From contig DATDYW010000053.1 in NCBI GenBank assembly GCA_036516995.1, forward strand, positions 1 to 18,043: a DNA stretch of 18,043 nucleotides, given 5' to 3'. This document shows, one piece after another, positions 1-6,276 of the stretch. Made by a program: the position numbers and the translations under genes. The notes below the pieces were generated by a model, which saw only the letters and a program-made list of their open reading frames with translations, was not told the origin of the DNA and made no database searches. The number at the start of each line of letters is the position of its first letter. The first letter of the stretch is position 1. This DNA comes from DATDYW01 sp036516995 (GTDB lineage: Bacteria > Patescibacteriota > Minisyncoccia > Phycocordibacterales > JAACPR01).

Positions 1-1
1 T

Positions 2-1003
2 GCCCTGCGCGGCCCAGCGGCGCGCCTGCCGCTCGCCGAGCTGGCGCTCCTCGACCCCTACGGCCTGCGGGCCGCGGCCGCTGCGTCCTCGGCCGACGAG
101 GCGCTCGCGGGCGCGCCGCCCGCGCCCGCAGCGCCGCCGAACCTGCCCGGCGAGCTGCCGCCCGCGCTCCGCGCGGCGATGGAAGCCAACGGCGTCGACC
201 TCGAGCGCGACGTGGCGGCGAGCGCCAAGATGTACACGGAAATCCTCCCCGACTCGACCCGCCGCGCGTTCGAGGCCGCCTGCGGCGCGCCACCCTCGGC
301 CCACGAGGTTGCCGCGCGCCTCGCCGCCGTGCCCGATCTGGCCGAGAAGCTCGCGACGCTGCCGTCGCCGCGCGTCCTCGTGACGCCGCTGGGGCTCGAC
401 TTCCGCGTCCTCGCCGACGCCGCGGCGGCCGAGATAGCCGGCGCGCGCGCGGCGGCCAAGCTCACGGACGCCCAGACCGGCGGCGCAATCCAGGCGCCCT
501 ACTACGATTCTGACCTCGGCGACCCGGGTACCTGGCTCTACTTTCCGACCAGCTTCGGTGAGACGGGGCACGGCGGCAAAACTAAAGCCGCGCTCCTGGC
601 GGAGGACCCACGCCGGTTCGGCTGGATGGTCGCGGTGATTGAGGGCCAGCCGGAGCTCGGCGAGGTACCCGCCGGCAGGCGCGCCGCTGTTCCCGCGGGC
701 ACCTCGCCCGCGCGGGCACTCGAAACTTTCAAGACCGACGCGACGCACAGCGGCGAGCGCGGCCTCGCGCCCGAGGAGCTCTGCTGGCACCAGGCGCTCC
801 GCGCCCGCGAGGGCGTCCTCGCCGACGTGTACCAGAAAAACTCGGGGTCGTGGGCACCCGCCGTCTGTATCCCGAAGGCCGGTCGGGCGGGTTTCGTCCC
901 GGACGTGGGGTGGAACCGCGACGACCGGCGGCGCCGCGTGGGCGCGAGCTCGCCGTCGAGCGTGTACTCGGACGTGGCTGTCCGCGCCGGGGTGGGCGCG
1001 TAA
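2..1003 (+). CDS. DGR target protein, 3' part (C-terminal variable domain)
   Basis: The frame is open from the first bases of the window, so the 5' end lies outside it; the first ATG at 179 is internal. About 333 residues are visible. The N-terminal half is Ala/Pro-rich and helical-looking. The C-terminal half (from about nt 500, 'WLYFPTSFGE' and 'FGWMVAVIEG') looks like the C-type-lectin-like ligand-binding domain used by DGR targets, although I recognise it mainly from its variable end. The last 40 codons are the variable repeat. Eleven codons there differ from the downstream template, and each change is at a template adenine, mostly in AAC codons. The motif W-N-R at 911-919 is unchanged. 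The role is presumably display of a diversified binding surface. The ligand, location and N-terminal function are unknown. Confidence 0.85.
   Translation, partial: ALRGPAARLPLAELALLDPYGLRAAAAASSADEALAGAPPAPAAPPNLPGELPPALRAAMEANGVDLERDVAASAKMYTEILPDSTRRAFEAACGAPPSAHEVAARLAAVPDLAEKLATLPSPRVLVTPLGLDFRVLADAAAAEIAGARAAAKLTDAQTGGAIQAPYYDSDLGDPGTWLYFPTSFGETGHGGKTKAALLAEDPRRFGWMVAVIEGQPELGEVPAGRRAAVPAGTSPARALETFKTDATHSGERGLAPEELCWHQALRAREGVLADVYQKNSGSWAPAVCIPKAGRAGFVPDVGWNRDDRRRRVGASSPSSVYSDVAVRAGVGA
879..992 (+). repeat. DGR variable repeat (VR)
   Basis: This stretch aligns without gaps to 1299-1412 at a constant offset of 420 bp. It has 13 mismatches, at 902, 909, 923, 930, 935, 936, 941, 942, 948, 960, 963, 965 and 971. 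Every one corresponds to an A in the template copy (10 became G, 2 T, 1 C). None of the roughly 90 non-A template positions differs. This one-sided A-to-N pattern is the signature of mutagenic retrohoming. The unchanged GC-rich 3' end (973-992) is the likely initiation-of-mutagenic-homing segment. Confidence 0.95.
983..1000 (+). other. Hairpin at VR 3' end, absent from TR
   Basis: CGCGCC at 983-988 pairs with GGCGCG at 995-1000 around a 6-nt loop, just before the target stop codon (1001-1003). The template copy diverges from 993 onward (its 1413 onward) and cannot form this stem. In studied DGRs a hairpin or cruciform next to the VR, but not the TR, promotes retrohoming, so this is a plausible equivalent. 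Confidence 0.5.
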
Positions 1004-1011
1004 ATTTGGGT

Positions 1012-1041
1012 CTTTACCTTTACCTTTACCTTTACCTTTCC
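1012..1041 (+). repeat. Hexanucleotide tandem repeat (CTTTAC)4 plus CTTTCC
   Basis: Four perfect CTTTAC units and a fifth with one substitution lie 9 bp after the target stop codon, between VR and TR. It is a pyrimidine-rich island in GC-rich DNA. It lies outside any supported gene. Confidence 0.9.
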
Positions 1042-1072
1042 ATTTCTCATTCGTCTTCTCTCTTCCGCGCGG

Positions 1073-1078
1073 TAGAAT
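1073..1078 (+). promoter_or_regulatory. Candidate -10 box for the DGR template RNA
   Basis: TAGAAT is identical to the -10 box of the murein hydrolase gene at 12484. A weak -35 (TTCGTC, 1050-1055) lies 17 bp upstream. Transcription would start near 1085, exactly where the foldable region begins. There is no start-codon-linked gene here, so the product would be the template RNA. Confidence 0.45.
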
Positions 1079-1084
1079 CCTCGA

Positions 1085-1412
1085 GCCGCGGCGATGAGCT
1101 ACCCGGTTCGGCTGGGCTGCCGCGGCACGCACCGCCTGGTGCGTCCACGAATCGCGCGCGGGGTACCGCCCGCGCGGGCTAGCCGAAAGGTTGGCCCGCA
1201 GGGGGCGGCGAAAAAACTCGGGGAGAGCGCCAGCGCCGTTGCGACGGCGGCATTTCGGGAAACCGAGTGCGCGGCGAACGGACATCCTGCGGCGGCAACC
1301 GGTCGGGCGGGTTTCGTCCCGAACGTGGAGTGGAACCGCGACAACCGGCAGCGCAACGTGAACGCGAACTCGCCGTCGAACGAGAACTCGAACGTGGCTG
1401 TCCGCGCCGGGG
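1085..1412 (+). ncRNA. Predicted DGR template RNA with structured 5' region
   Basis: The 416 bp between the target stop and the avd stop hold no convincing gene. From 1085 there is a run of strong stems. GCCGCGGC at 1085-1092 pairs with 1119-1126. ACGCACC at 1127-1133 pairs with 1138-1144 (loop GCCT). An 8-bp stem joins 1155-1162 and 1169-1176. An 11-bp stem joins 1174-1184 and 1189-1199, capped by a GAAA tetraloop. A 6-bp stem joins 1234-1239 and 1244-1249. The third and fourth stems share three bases, so they compete. Three G-U pairs in the 11-bp stem fold only as + strand RNA, the same sense as the TR. The 3' end is not visible; it could extend antisense into avd. Confidence 0.5.
1299..1412 (+). 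repeat. DGR template repeat (TR)
   Basis: This is the adenine-bearing partner of the VR at 879-992. It carries 22 A residues, concentrated as AAC at codon starts when read in the VR frame (codons at 1322, 1334, 1343, 1355, 1361, 1367, 1379, 1385, 1391). Mutating the AA of AAC can reach many amino acids but no stop codon, which is the typical DGR template design. Thirteen of the 22 A positions are altered in the VR. It lies 7 bp from the end of the avd gene on the opposite strand. Confidence 0.95.
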
Positions 1413-1419
1413 CGGACGA

Positions 1420-1758
1420 TCAGGCGAGGGAGCGGAGCCAGCCGCCGAGCATGCGACCAGCCTCGGCGGCTTTCTCCTGCAGCTTGAAAACGTTGGTCTC
1501 GTTGGCGAGCTTCATCTCCAGGAGGAGGCGCAGGCACAGGCGGACGACCTCCAGCCGTCCGGTCGCCCGCAGGAGGTAGCCCGACTTGAGCGCCTTCGGC
1601 GCGTGCTTGGCCATCACCAGGAGCTCTAGGAGCTCGAGCGTCTGCTCCTCGAGCTTGGCGGCGAGCCCGAAGCGGAAGCGGCGGTCGACGCGGCTGGTGA
1701 CGTCGAGGAGGGAGCGGTAGAGTTCGTAGGCTGTGACGATGAGCGGAATTTCAGACAT
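1420..1758 (-). CDS. avd: Avd-like accessory protein of the DGR
   Basis: The product is 112 aa, starting at MSEIPLIVTAYELY. The frame continues upstream of this ATG, but that extension reads through the reverse transcriptase N-terminus and is unlike the family. Sequence and length fit the four-helix-bundle Avd family, which forms a basic pentamer that binds the reverse transcriptase and template RNA and is needed for cDNA synthesis. Visible features are an N-terminal helix (ELYRSLLDVTSRVDRRFRFG), a Glu/Leu-rich helix, then a basic stretch and LRLLLEMKLAN. It lies antisense to the rest of the cassette: convergent with the TR (7 bp apart) and divergent from the reverse transcriptase, whose start it overlaps by 20 bp. 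In the best-known DGRs avd is codirectional. I am confident of the family, less so of the exact start. Confidence 0.82.
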   Translation of the reverse strand: MSEIPLIVTAYELYRSLLDVTSRVDRRFRFGLAAKLEEQTLELLELLVMAKHAPKALKSGYLLRATGRLEVVRLCLRLLLEMKLANETNVFKLQEKAAEAGRMLGGWLRSLA

Positions 1759-2777
1759 AGGCTCAGCGGGTGAGGCGCCGCCGGAGATTTCGACGTTCGG
1801 CGTTTCCGTCGAGGTGCTGTGGCGGACATGGCGCAACTTCCGCACCGGCAAGCGTCGGACGCCGGAGATTGACGCGTTCGAGTACGGCCTCGAGCGCGAG
1901 CTCGCGAACCTCTCCCGCGCGCTTTCGGACGGCAGCTACCGCCACGGGCCGTACCGGACGTTCGAGGTTGCGGAGCAGAAGCGGCGCATCGTCTCCGTGG
2001 CCGCGGTGCGCGACCGCGTCGTGCACCGGCTGCTCTACGACCACGTCGTGGCGTGCTTCGATGCTCGGCTCTCCTTCGACGCGTGGTCGTGCCGGAAGGG
2101 GAAGGGGTTGCTCGGTGCAATCCGGCGCGCGCAGTCGCTCCTGGCGCGGCACCCCGGCGCGTGGGCGTGGCGGGCCGACGCGTCGAAGTTCTTCGACTCG
2201 GTGCGCCACGACCGGCTGATTGAGGCTGTCGAGCGGCGAGTTCTCGACCCGCGCGCCCGCTGGCTCACGCGCGAAATCGTGGGGAGCTACCGGGCGGAGC
2301 CTACGGGCGATGTCTTTGCGAGAGAGAGAGAGAGAGAGAGGACCACGCGGCATACCCATCGGCAACCTGACGAGCCAAGTCTTCGCCAACGTCTACCTCA
2401 ACGAGTTCGATCGGTTCGTGGCGCACGTGGTTCGGCCGCTAGGCTACGTTCGGTACGGGGATGATAGCATCACGCTCCTGCCGTCGGCCGCGGCGGCGCA
2501 GGAGTCGCGGGCGCGTTGCCACGAGTTTCTGGGGAGCTCGCTTGGCCTCCGCGTGAATCCCAAGGGCGACGCAGTTGTGCCGACGCGCCGCGGCGTGTGG
2601 TTCCTCGGCGTCGAAATTTTCCCGCGCGGCCGGCGGCTCAGCGCTAGGGCAGTTGCCCGGGCGACCGGCCGCCTATCGGCCGCGAACGCCGCCAGCTACG
2701 TAGCGCTCGCCGCGGCGCACGGCGACGCCCGGCTGCGAGAGGAAATCGACTGGCGGCTGGCCGGTTCCATCGGATGA
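1739..2777 (+). CDS. DGR reverse transcriptase, frame broken at (AG)10
   Basis: The first segment (ATG 1739, alternative GTG 1733) carries the N-terminal DGR-type region: FRTGKRR, GPYRTFEVAE, RDRVVHRLLYDHV, SCRKGKG and the first catalytic Asp in ADASKFFDSV. After the AG tract at 2321-2340 the remainder is in the next frame: GIPIGNLTSQVFANVYLNEFDRF, catalytic YGDD (2454-2465), and FLGVEIF. Without correction the first frame stops at 2462-2464, on top of the YGDD codons. Eleven or eight AG units would give one protein of about 346 aa, near the usual DGR reverse transcriptase size. An ATG at 2310 could start the second half separately. A -10-like TAGGCT lies 6 bp before ATG 1739. The enzyme copies the TR RNA with errors at adenines. 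It may be phase-OFF, decayed, or misassembled. Confidence 0.85.
2321..2340 (+). repeat. Dinucleotide tract (AG)10 inside the reverse transcriptase
   Basis: Ten perfect AG units encode alternating Arg-Glu. They lie between the segment ending EIVGSY and the conserved GIPIGNLTSQ motif. The reading frame changes here: adding one unit or removing two makes the two halves one frame. It is the only long dinucleotide tract seen in the window. Confidence 0.97.
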
Positions 2778-2810
2778 GGCCCAGCACCAGGCACCGGCCG
2801 GGCGCGGTGG

Positions 2811-2816
2811 TACGAT
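2811..2816 (+). promoter_or_regulatory. -10 box of the VWA/metallopeptidase gene
   Basis: TACGAT lies 6 bp before the GTG at 2823, in the 45-bp gap after the reverse transcriptase. There is no ribosome-binding site. The spacing matches the leaderless pattern of other genes here. No clear -35 is seen. Confidence 0.4.
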
Positions 2817-2822
2817 TAGCCG

Positions 2823-4859
2823 GTGAATTTTTCGCCACGCTCGCCGGTGCTCGTCGAAGCCGACGATCTCGATGCGGCACCGACTGGCGGCGGTGCGGCG
2901 CCTCGCCCGGAGCATGCCGAACGGCGCGTGGCGCCGCCGGCGCTCTTCGCCGAGAACGAGCGCTTCCTCAAGGCTTACGCGAGTGACGGCTCGGTGAAGA
3001 TTGAGCGTGCGCCCGCGAACCTCGGCACCTTCGCCGTCGATTTAGAGAAGGGCACGCTCTACTACGAGCCGACGTTCTTCAGCGGCCAGGGCTACCCGCC
3101 CGAGGCGGCGACGTTCGCGACGCTCCACGAGCTCGAGCACGTGCGGGAGTACAAGGAGCTCGCGGGGGCGGAGGGCGGCGCGACCGTCTGGCGGCGGCAC
3201 CGCGCGCGCCTCAAATCGGCGAAGCGCTACAAGATTGCCGATAACTGCTTCGACGACATCAAGATGAACCGCAGCGTCGGGATCCGCGCGCCGTCGCTCG
3301 CGCACGTGCCGGGCGAGCTCTACCCGGCGAAGCTGTTCCCGGGGACGGACTACGCCGAGTCGCCCAGGCATCTCCAGCTCTCCTACGCGCTGCTGCGGGA
3401 GGCTATGGTGCCAGGCCAGGTCTGCCAGGTGGCGCCCGAGGTACGCGCGGCGATCGAGGGCCTGCGCGCGCACCGACTGGCGTCGGGGAAGGTGGTGGAT
3501 TTGGTGGCGACGTTCAGCGACCCCTCGGTGCCGATGGCGAAGCGCGTGGAGTTTCAGGAGCGGTTCCTGTACCCGCTGGTGGACAAGTTTTTTGAGCAAG
3601 ACCTCGCGGAGAGGAACGAAGAAGGAAAGCAGAAAAAGGGAAAAGGGGGCGGGCAGGAGGGGCAAGGAGAGTCGGGGGAGGGTGACGGCAACCCGCGCGA
3701 GCCTGCCGAGGGTGAGACGGGCGAGTCGCCGGGGGAAGGAGAAGAAGGTTCCGCCGCGGAGCCCGCTTCGGGCGACGGCCAAGGCGGCGAGCCCTCGCTC
3801 GGCGAGGAGGCTTTCTCGGACGACTACGCCGACTACGACGCGCGCGCGCCGCAGCCAATCCCCGCGGAAGATTTGGAGAAGGAAATCGAGAAGGCGATCG
3901 AGGCGGCGCGGAAGGGGAAAGTGGGCGCTGACCCGCTGCGCGCGGCTCGCGAAGCCTACGCCCGCGAGCAGGGCGTCTCGGAAAAGGATTTGGAGTCGTA
4001 CCGCGCCTTCTGGCGGGAGGTTGAGACGATCGAGGACCCCGAGACGGGCGAGGGGCTGGTGGATTCGCTGCGGCGGCAGATTGAGCGGCTGGTGTCGCGG
4101 CGCAAGAAGAGGGTGCGCGCGCCGCGCTACCCGGTCGACGAGGGCGACGCGCTCTCGCTCCCGGCCGAGGCGCACGCGGCCGTGGCGGCGGGCGAGACCG
4201 AGGCAGCCGTCTGGGAGGTGACCGACCGGAAGCTGCGCGAGGAGCGGGCGGTCGGCGCGTTCGATTTCCACGTGGTCGCCGACCGCTCGGGCTCGATGGA
4301 GGGCGAGAAGCTCCGGCAGCAGCGCCTCGCCGTGGCTGCTGTCCTCGAGGCGCTCGCCGAGCTGGTGGACGAGCTCGAGCGCCAGGCGGCCGATTTGGAC
4401 GAGCCGCTCTCGGTGCGCACGGAGTGCCGCGCCTTCGGCGACGTCGAGGAGACGGTGAAGGCGCTCTCGCCGGGCCTCACGGAGCGGCAGCGCGTGGCGA
4501 TGTTCGGCGCGCTGGGCACCGCGCCGGGCAGCAGCACCCGCGACTTCCTCTCGCTCGAGGCCATCCTCGCGGGGATTGACGCCGATACCGAAGCCGAGCT
4601 GCGTGCCGGGAAGCGCCGCAAGGTCGTCGTCGTGACCACGGACGGCGAGAGCAACGGCGACCCGGACGCCGCCGGCCGCGTCCGCCGCGCGGCCGCGGCG
4701 CTGCGGGAGAAGGGTGCGCTCGTGATTGGCGTCGGCGTCACCGAGGACGGCCGCGCGGCGATCGAGACCTACGCACCCGACGGCCGCCTCGCGCCGACGG
4801 CCGAGGCGCTGCCGGGGATTTTCAGGGGGATTCTCGATGAGGCGCTGCGGGGGCTCTAG
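2823..4859 (+). CDS. Metallopeptidase-like / VWA domain protein
   Basis: The product is 678 aa. Residues 102-106 are HELEH, an HExxH zinc-peptidase motif. It is followed by a DNCFDDIKMNR segment that resembles the second motif of DUF2201-type VWA-linked metallopeptidases. Residues about 265-345 are a low-complexity Gly/Glu/Lys linker. A charged helical region follows. The C-terminal VWA domain has a full MIDAS metal site: DRSGS at 487-491, Thr572 in GSSTRD, and Asp607 in TTDGES. No signal peptide or membrane segment is seen, so it is probably cytoplasmic. Such VWA proteins often work with MoxR-type AAA+ ATPases, but none is visible here. It starts 45 bp after the reverse transcriptase, in the same direction. 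GTG 2823 was chosen because of the -10 box. Substrate unknown. Confidence 0.8.
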   Translation: MNFSPRSPVLVEADDLDAAPTGGGAAPRPEHAERRVAPPALFAENERFLKAYASDGSVKIERAPANLGTFAVDLEKGTLYYEPTFFSGQGYPPEAATFATLHELEHVREYKELAGAEGGATVWRRHRARLKSAKRYKIADNCFDDIKMNRSVGIRAPSLAHVPGELYPAKLFPGTDYAESPRHLQLSYALLREAMVPGQVCQVAPEVRAAIEGLRAHRLASGKVVDLVATFSDPSVPMAKRVEFQERFLYPLVDKFFEQDLAERNEEGKQKKGKGGGQEGQGESGEGDGNPREPAEGETGESPGEGEEGSAAEPASGDGQGGEPSLGEEAFSDDYADYDARAPQPIPAEDLEKEIEKAIEAARKGKVGADPLRAAREAYAREQGVSEKDLESYRAFWREVETIEDPETGEGLVDSLRRQIERLVSRRKKRVRAPRYPVDEGDALSLPAEAHAAVAAGETEAAVWEVTDRKLREERAVGAFDFHVVADRSGSMEGEKLRQQRLAVAAVLEALAELVDELERQAADLDEPLSVRTECRAFGDVEETVKALSPGLTERQRVAMFGALGTAPGSSTRDFLSLEAILAGIDADTEAELRAGKRRKVVVVTTDGESNGDPDAAGRVRRAAAALREKGALVIGVGVTEDGRAAIETYAPDGRLAPTAEALPGIFRGILDEALRGL

Positions 4860-4868
4860 GCGAAGGCT

Positions 4869-4926
4869 GATGGCAGAAGTTCGGAGCGGAGCGGCGATTT
4901 TTTAGCCGGAGCTCACCTCTGCCATC
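4869..4926 (+). terminator. Possible terminator hairpin after the VWA gene
   Basis: GATGGCAGA at 4869-4877 pairs with TCTGCCATC at 4918-4926. An inner CGGC/GCCG stem encloses a T6 run. The T run lies in the loop rather than after the stem, so termination activity is uncertain. Confidence 0.3.
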
Positions 4927-4957
4927 TGCCATTGCAGCGGTGAACTCGGCCCTCGGC

Positions 4958-4963
4958 TATACT
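4958..4963 (+). promoter_or_regulatory. -10 box of the transketolase gene
   Basis: TATACT lies 6 bp before GTG 4970, which argues for that start over the in-frame GTG at 4940, because the box would otherwise be inside the gene. A TTGCAG is present upstream (4932-4937) but with a long 20-bp spacer. Confidence 0.55.
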
Positions 4964-4969
4964 TGCTCC

Positions 4970-5965
4970 GTGATTTCCGATTCCGCCAAGCTCAACCCCG
5001 ACTGCCTCGCCGAGAGCGTGGAGAAGATTCCCATTCGCAGAGGATTCGGCGAGGGGTTGAGAGAGGCAGGCAAGAAGAACTCGCAGGTAGTGGCGCTCTG
5101 CGCCGATCTGACCGACTCGACGATGATGAATTTGTTCCGGGACGAATTTCCGGAGCGGTTCATTGAGGTTGGTGTAGCGGAGCAGAACCTAGCAGCGGTT
5201 GCCTCTGGAATGGCGGCGATGGGGAAGCTCCCCGTGATTTCTAGCTACGCGATGTTCTCGCCCGGCCGCAACTGGGAGCAGATTCGCACCACCATCGCCT
5301 ACAACGACCGGCCGGTGGTCATCGCCGGCTCGCACGCGGGCGTCTCGGTGGGCCCCGACGGCGGCACGCACCAGGCGGTGGAGGACATCGCCATCACCCG
5401 GGTCATCCCCAATATGGTTGTGCTCTCGCCCTGCGACGCAATTGAGGCGAGGAAGGCGGTACTCGCGGCGCTCGAGCTCGGCAAGCCTGTCTATCTGCGC
5501 CTCGCCCGCGAGAAGACGCCAGTAATAACAACCGAAGATACGCCATTTGAAATTGGGCGCGCCGAAGTTTTTTGGGAGCCAGAGGGGGGAGCGGCCGAGG
5601 TCGGTATCGTCGCGACGGGCGCGCTGGTTTATCACGCGCTCCTCGCCGCGCAGAAACTCGGCGAGAAGGGAATTAAAGCTAAGGTTTTGAATTTTCACAC
5701 CATCAAGCCGATTGATGCCGACGCACTTGTTTCACTAGCGAAAGAGACCGGCGCCATCGTGACGGTTGAGGAGCACCAGATTGCCGGCGGTTTCGGCAGC
5801 GCCGTTGCAGAAGTTTTAGCAGCAAACGCACCGGTGCCGATTGAATTTATCGGTGTTCAGAACCGTTTCGGCCAGTCTGGCAAACCAGATGAGCTAATCG
5901 AACTCTACGGAATGGGCGAGAAATCTATTATTGAGGCAGCAGAGAAAGTGGTGAGCAGGAAGTAG
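4970..5965 (+). CDS. Transketolase, C-terminal subunit (split type)
   Basis: The product is 331 aa, equal to the pyrimidine-binding plus C-terminal domains of transketolase. The enzyme moves two-carbon units between sugar phosphates, using thiamine diphosphate, in the non-oxidative pentose phosphate pathway. Diagnostic segments are VGVAEQNLAAVASGMA with the cofactor-activating Glu, the loop GPDGGTHQAVEDIA, and the C-terminal EEHQIAGGFGSAVAEVL. The N-terminal diphosphate-binding half, normally a separate adjacent gene in split systems, is not in the window, so it must be encoded elsewhere. Other thiamine enzymes with a similar half (1-deoxyxylulose-5-phosphate synthase, pyruvate dehydrogenase beta) are less likely given the stand-alone length and the GGTHQ loop. 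It is flanked by the DGR on one side and carbon-metabolism genes on the other. Confidence 0.88.
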   Translation: MISDSAKLNPDCLAESVEKIPIRRGFGEGLREAGKKNSQVVALCADLTDSTMMNLFRDEFPERFIEVGVAEQNLAAVASGMAAMGKLPVISSYAMFSPGRNWEQIRTTIAYNDRPVVIAGSHAGVSVGPDGGTHQAVEDIAITRVIPNMVVLSPCDAIEARKAVLAALELGKPVYLRLAREKTPVITTEDTPFEIGRAEVFWEPEGGAAEVGIVATGALVYHALLAAQKLGEKGIKAKVLNFHTIKPIDADALVSLAKETGAIVTVEEHQIAGGFGSAVAEVLAANAPVPIEFIGVQNRFGQSGKPDELIELYGMGEKSIIEAAEKVVSRK

Positions 5966-5984
5966 GTAGGATCGGACGAAATGG

Positions 5985-6009
5985 AAAAAGCGCGGACATT
6001 CGTCCGCGC
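5985..6009 (-). terminator. Terminator of the small coiled-coil gene
   Basis: GCGCGGAC at 5990-5997 pairs with GTCCGCGC at 6002-6009 (loop ATTC). On the minus strand it is followed by T5 (A5 at 5985-5989). On the plus strand no T tract follows, so it serves the minus-strand gene ending at 6021. Confidence 0.75.
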
Positions 6010-6020
6010 CCGAGGTTATC

Positions 6021-6242
6021 CTAGACCTCTTTCATCTCCTGCAGCCGGTTGAGCGCCTGCCGGAGCTGCCGCTGTAGCTCGGCAACCCGCGGCTCGTCGT
6101 GGGGCACGTCCGAGACGCCCGGCTCGGTGAGCGCGGCGATCTCCCCCTGGAGGCGCGCGACCTCGGCTCGCGTCTCGCGGCGCAGGTCGGCGATGCCCTC
6201 TGTTTGGATGCTAACGGGATCCACTTCGCTGCCTTCGTTCAT
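6021..6242 (-). CDS. Small coiled-coil protein, unknown function
   Basis: The product is 73 aa, acidic at the N-terminus. It has two Arg/Glu/Leu-rich helical segments (ADLRRETRAEVARLQGEIAAL and RVAELQRQLRQALNRLQ) that look like a short coiled coil or helical hairpin. No signal peptide or membrane segment is seen. It follows the sugar kinase gene by 34 bp on the same strand and has its own terminator and a -10-like box (TAACAT), so it is probably a real gene. I do not recognise the family. Confidence 0.7.
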   Translation of the reverse strand: MNEGSEVDPVSIQTEGIADLRRETRAEVARLQGEIAALTEPGVSDVPHDEPRVAELQRQLRQALNRLQEMKEV

Positions 6243-6249
6243 GGCTGCA

Positions 6250-6255
6250 ATGTTA
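6250..6255 (-). promoter_or_regulatory. -10-like box of the 73-aa gene
   Basis: TAACAT on the minus strand lies 7 bp before the ATG at 6242. No -35 is visible; the gene could also be transcribed from the kinase promoter. Confidence 0.35.
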
Positions 6256-6276
6256 ACTGAAAATCTCTTGGCAGCG

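Noticed and set aside
835..1223. Shared AAAAACTCGGGG at 836-847 and 1212-1223
   Set aside because: It lies at a different distance from VR and TR than the 420-bp offset and is only 12 bp, so chance or a faint relic cannot be told apart.
1085..1249. Known housekeeping RNA (tmRNA, RNase P, SRP RNA, tRNA)
   Set aside because: None of the conserved core sequences of these RNAs is present, and the location next to the TR fits a DGR-specific RNA better.
1094..1579. Open frame running through the TR in the same frame as the VR
   Set aside because: It is explained by GC richness and the TR's shared frame with the target. Upstream residues do not resemble the target protein, and the 3' part is antisense to avd.
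3042..4271. Long minus-strand frame opposite the VWA gene
   Set aside because: It is a mirror of GC-rich codon use, with Arg/Leu-rich low-complexity translation; the plus strand has clear domain motifs.
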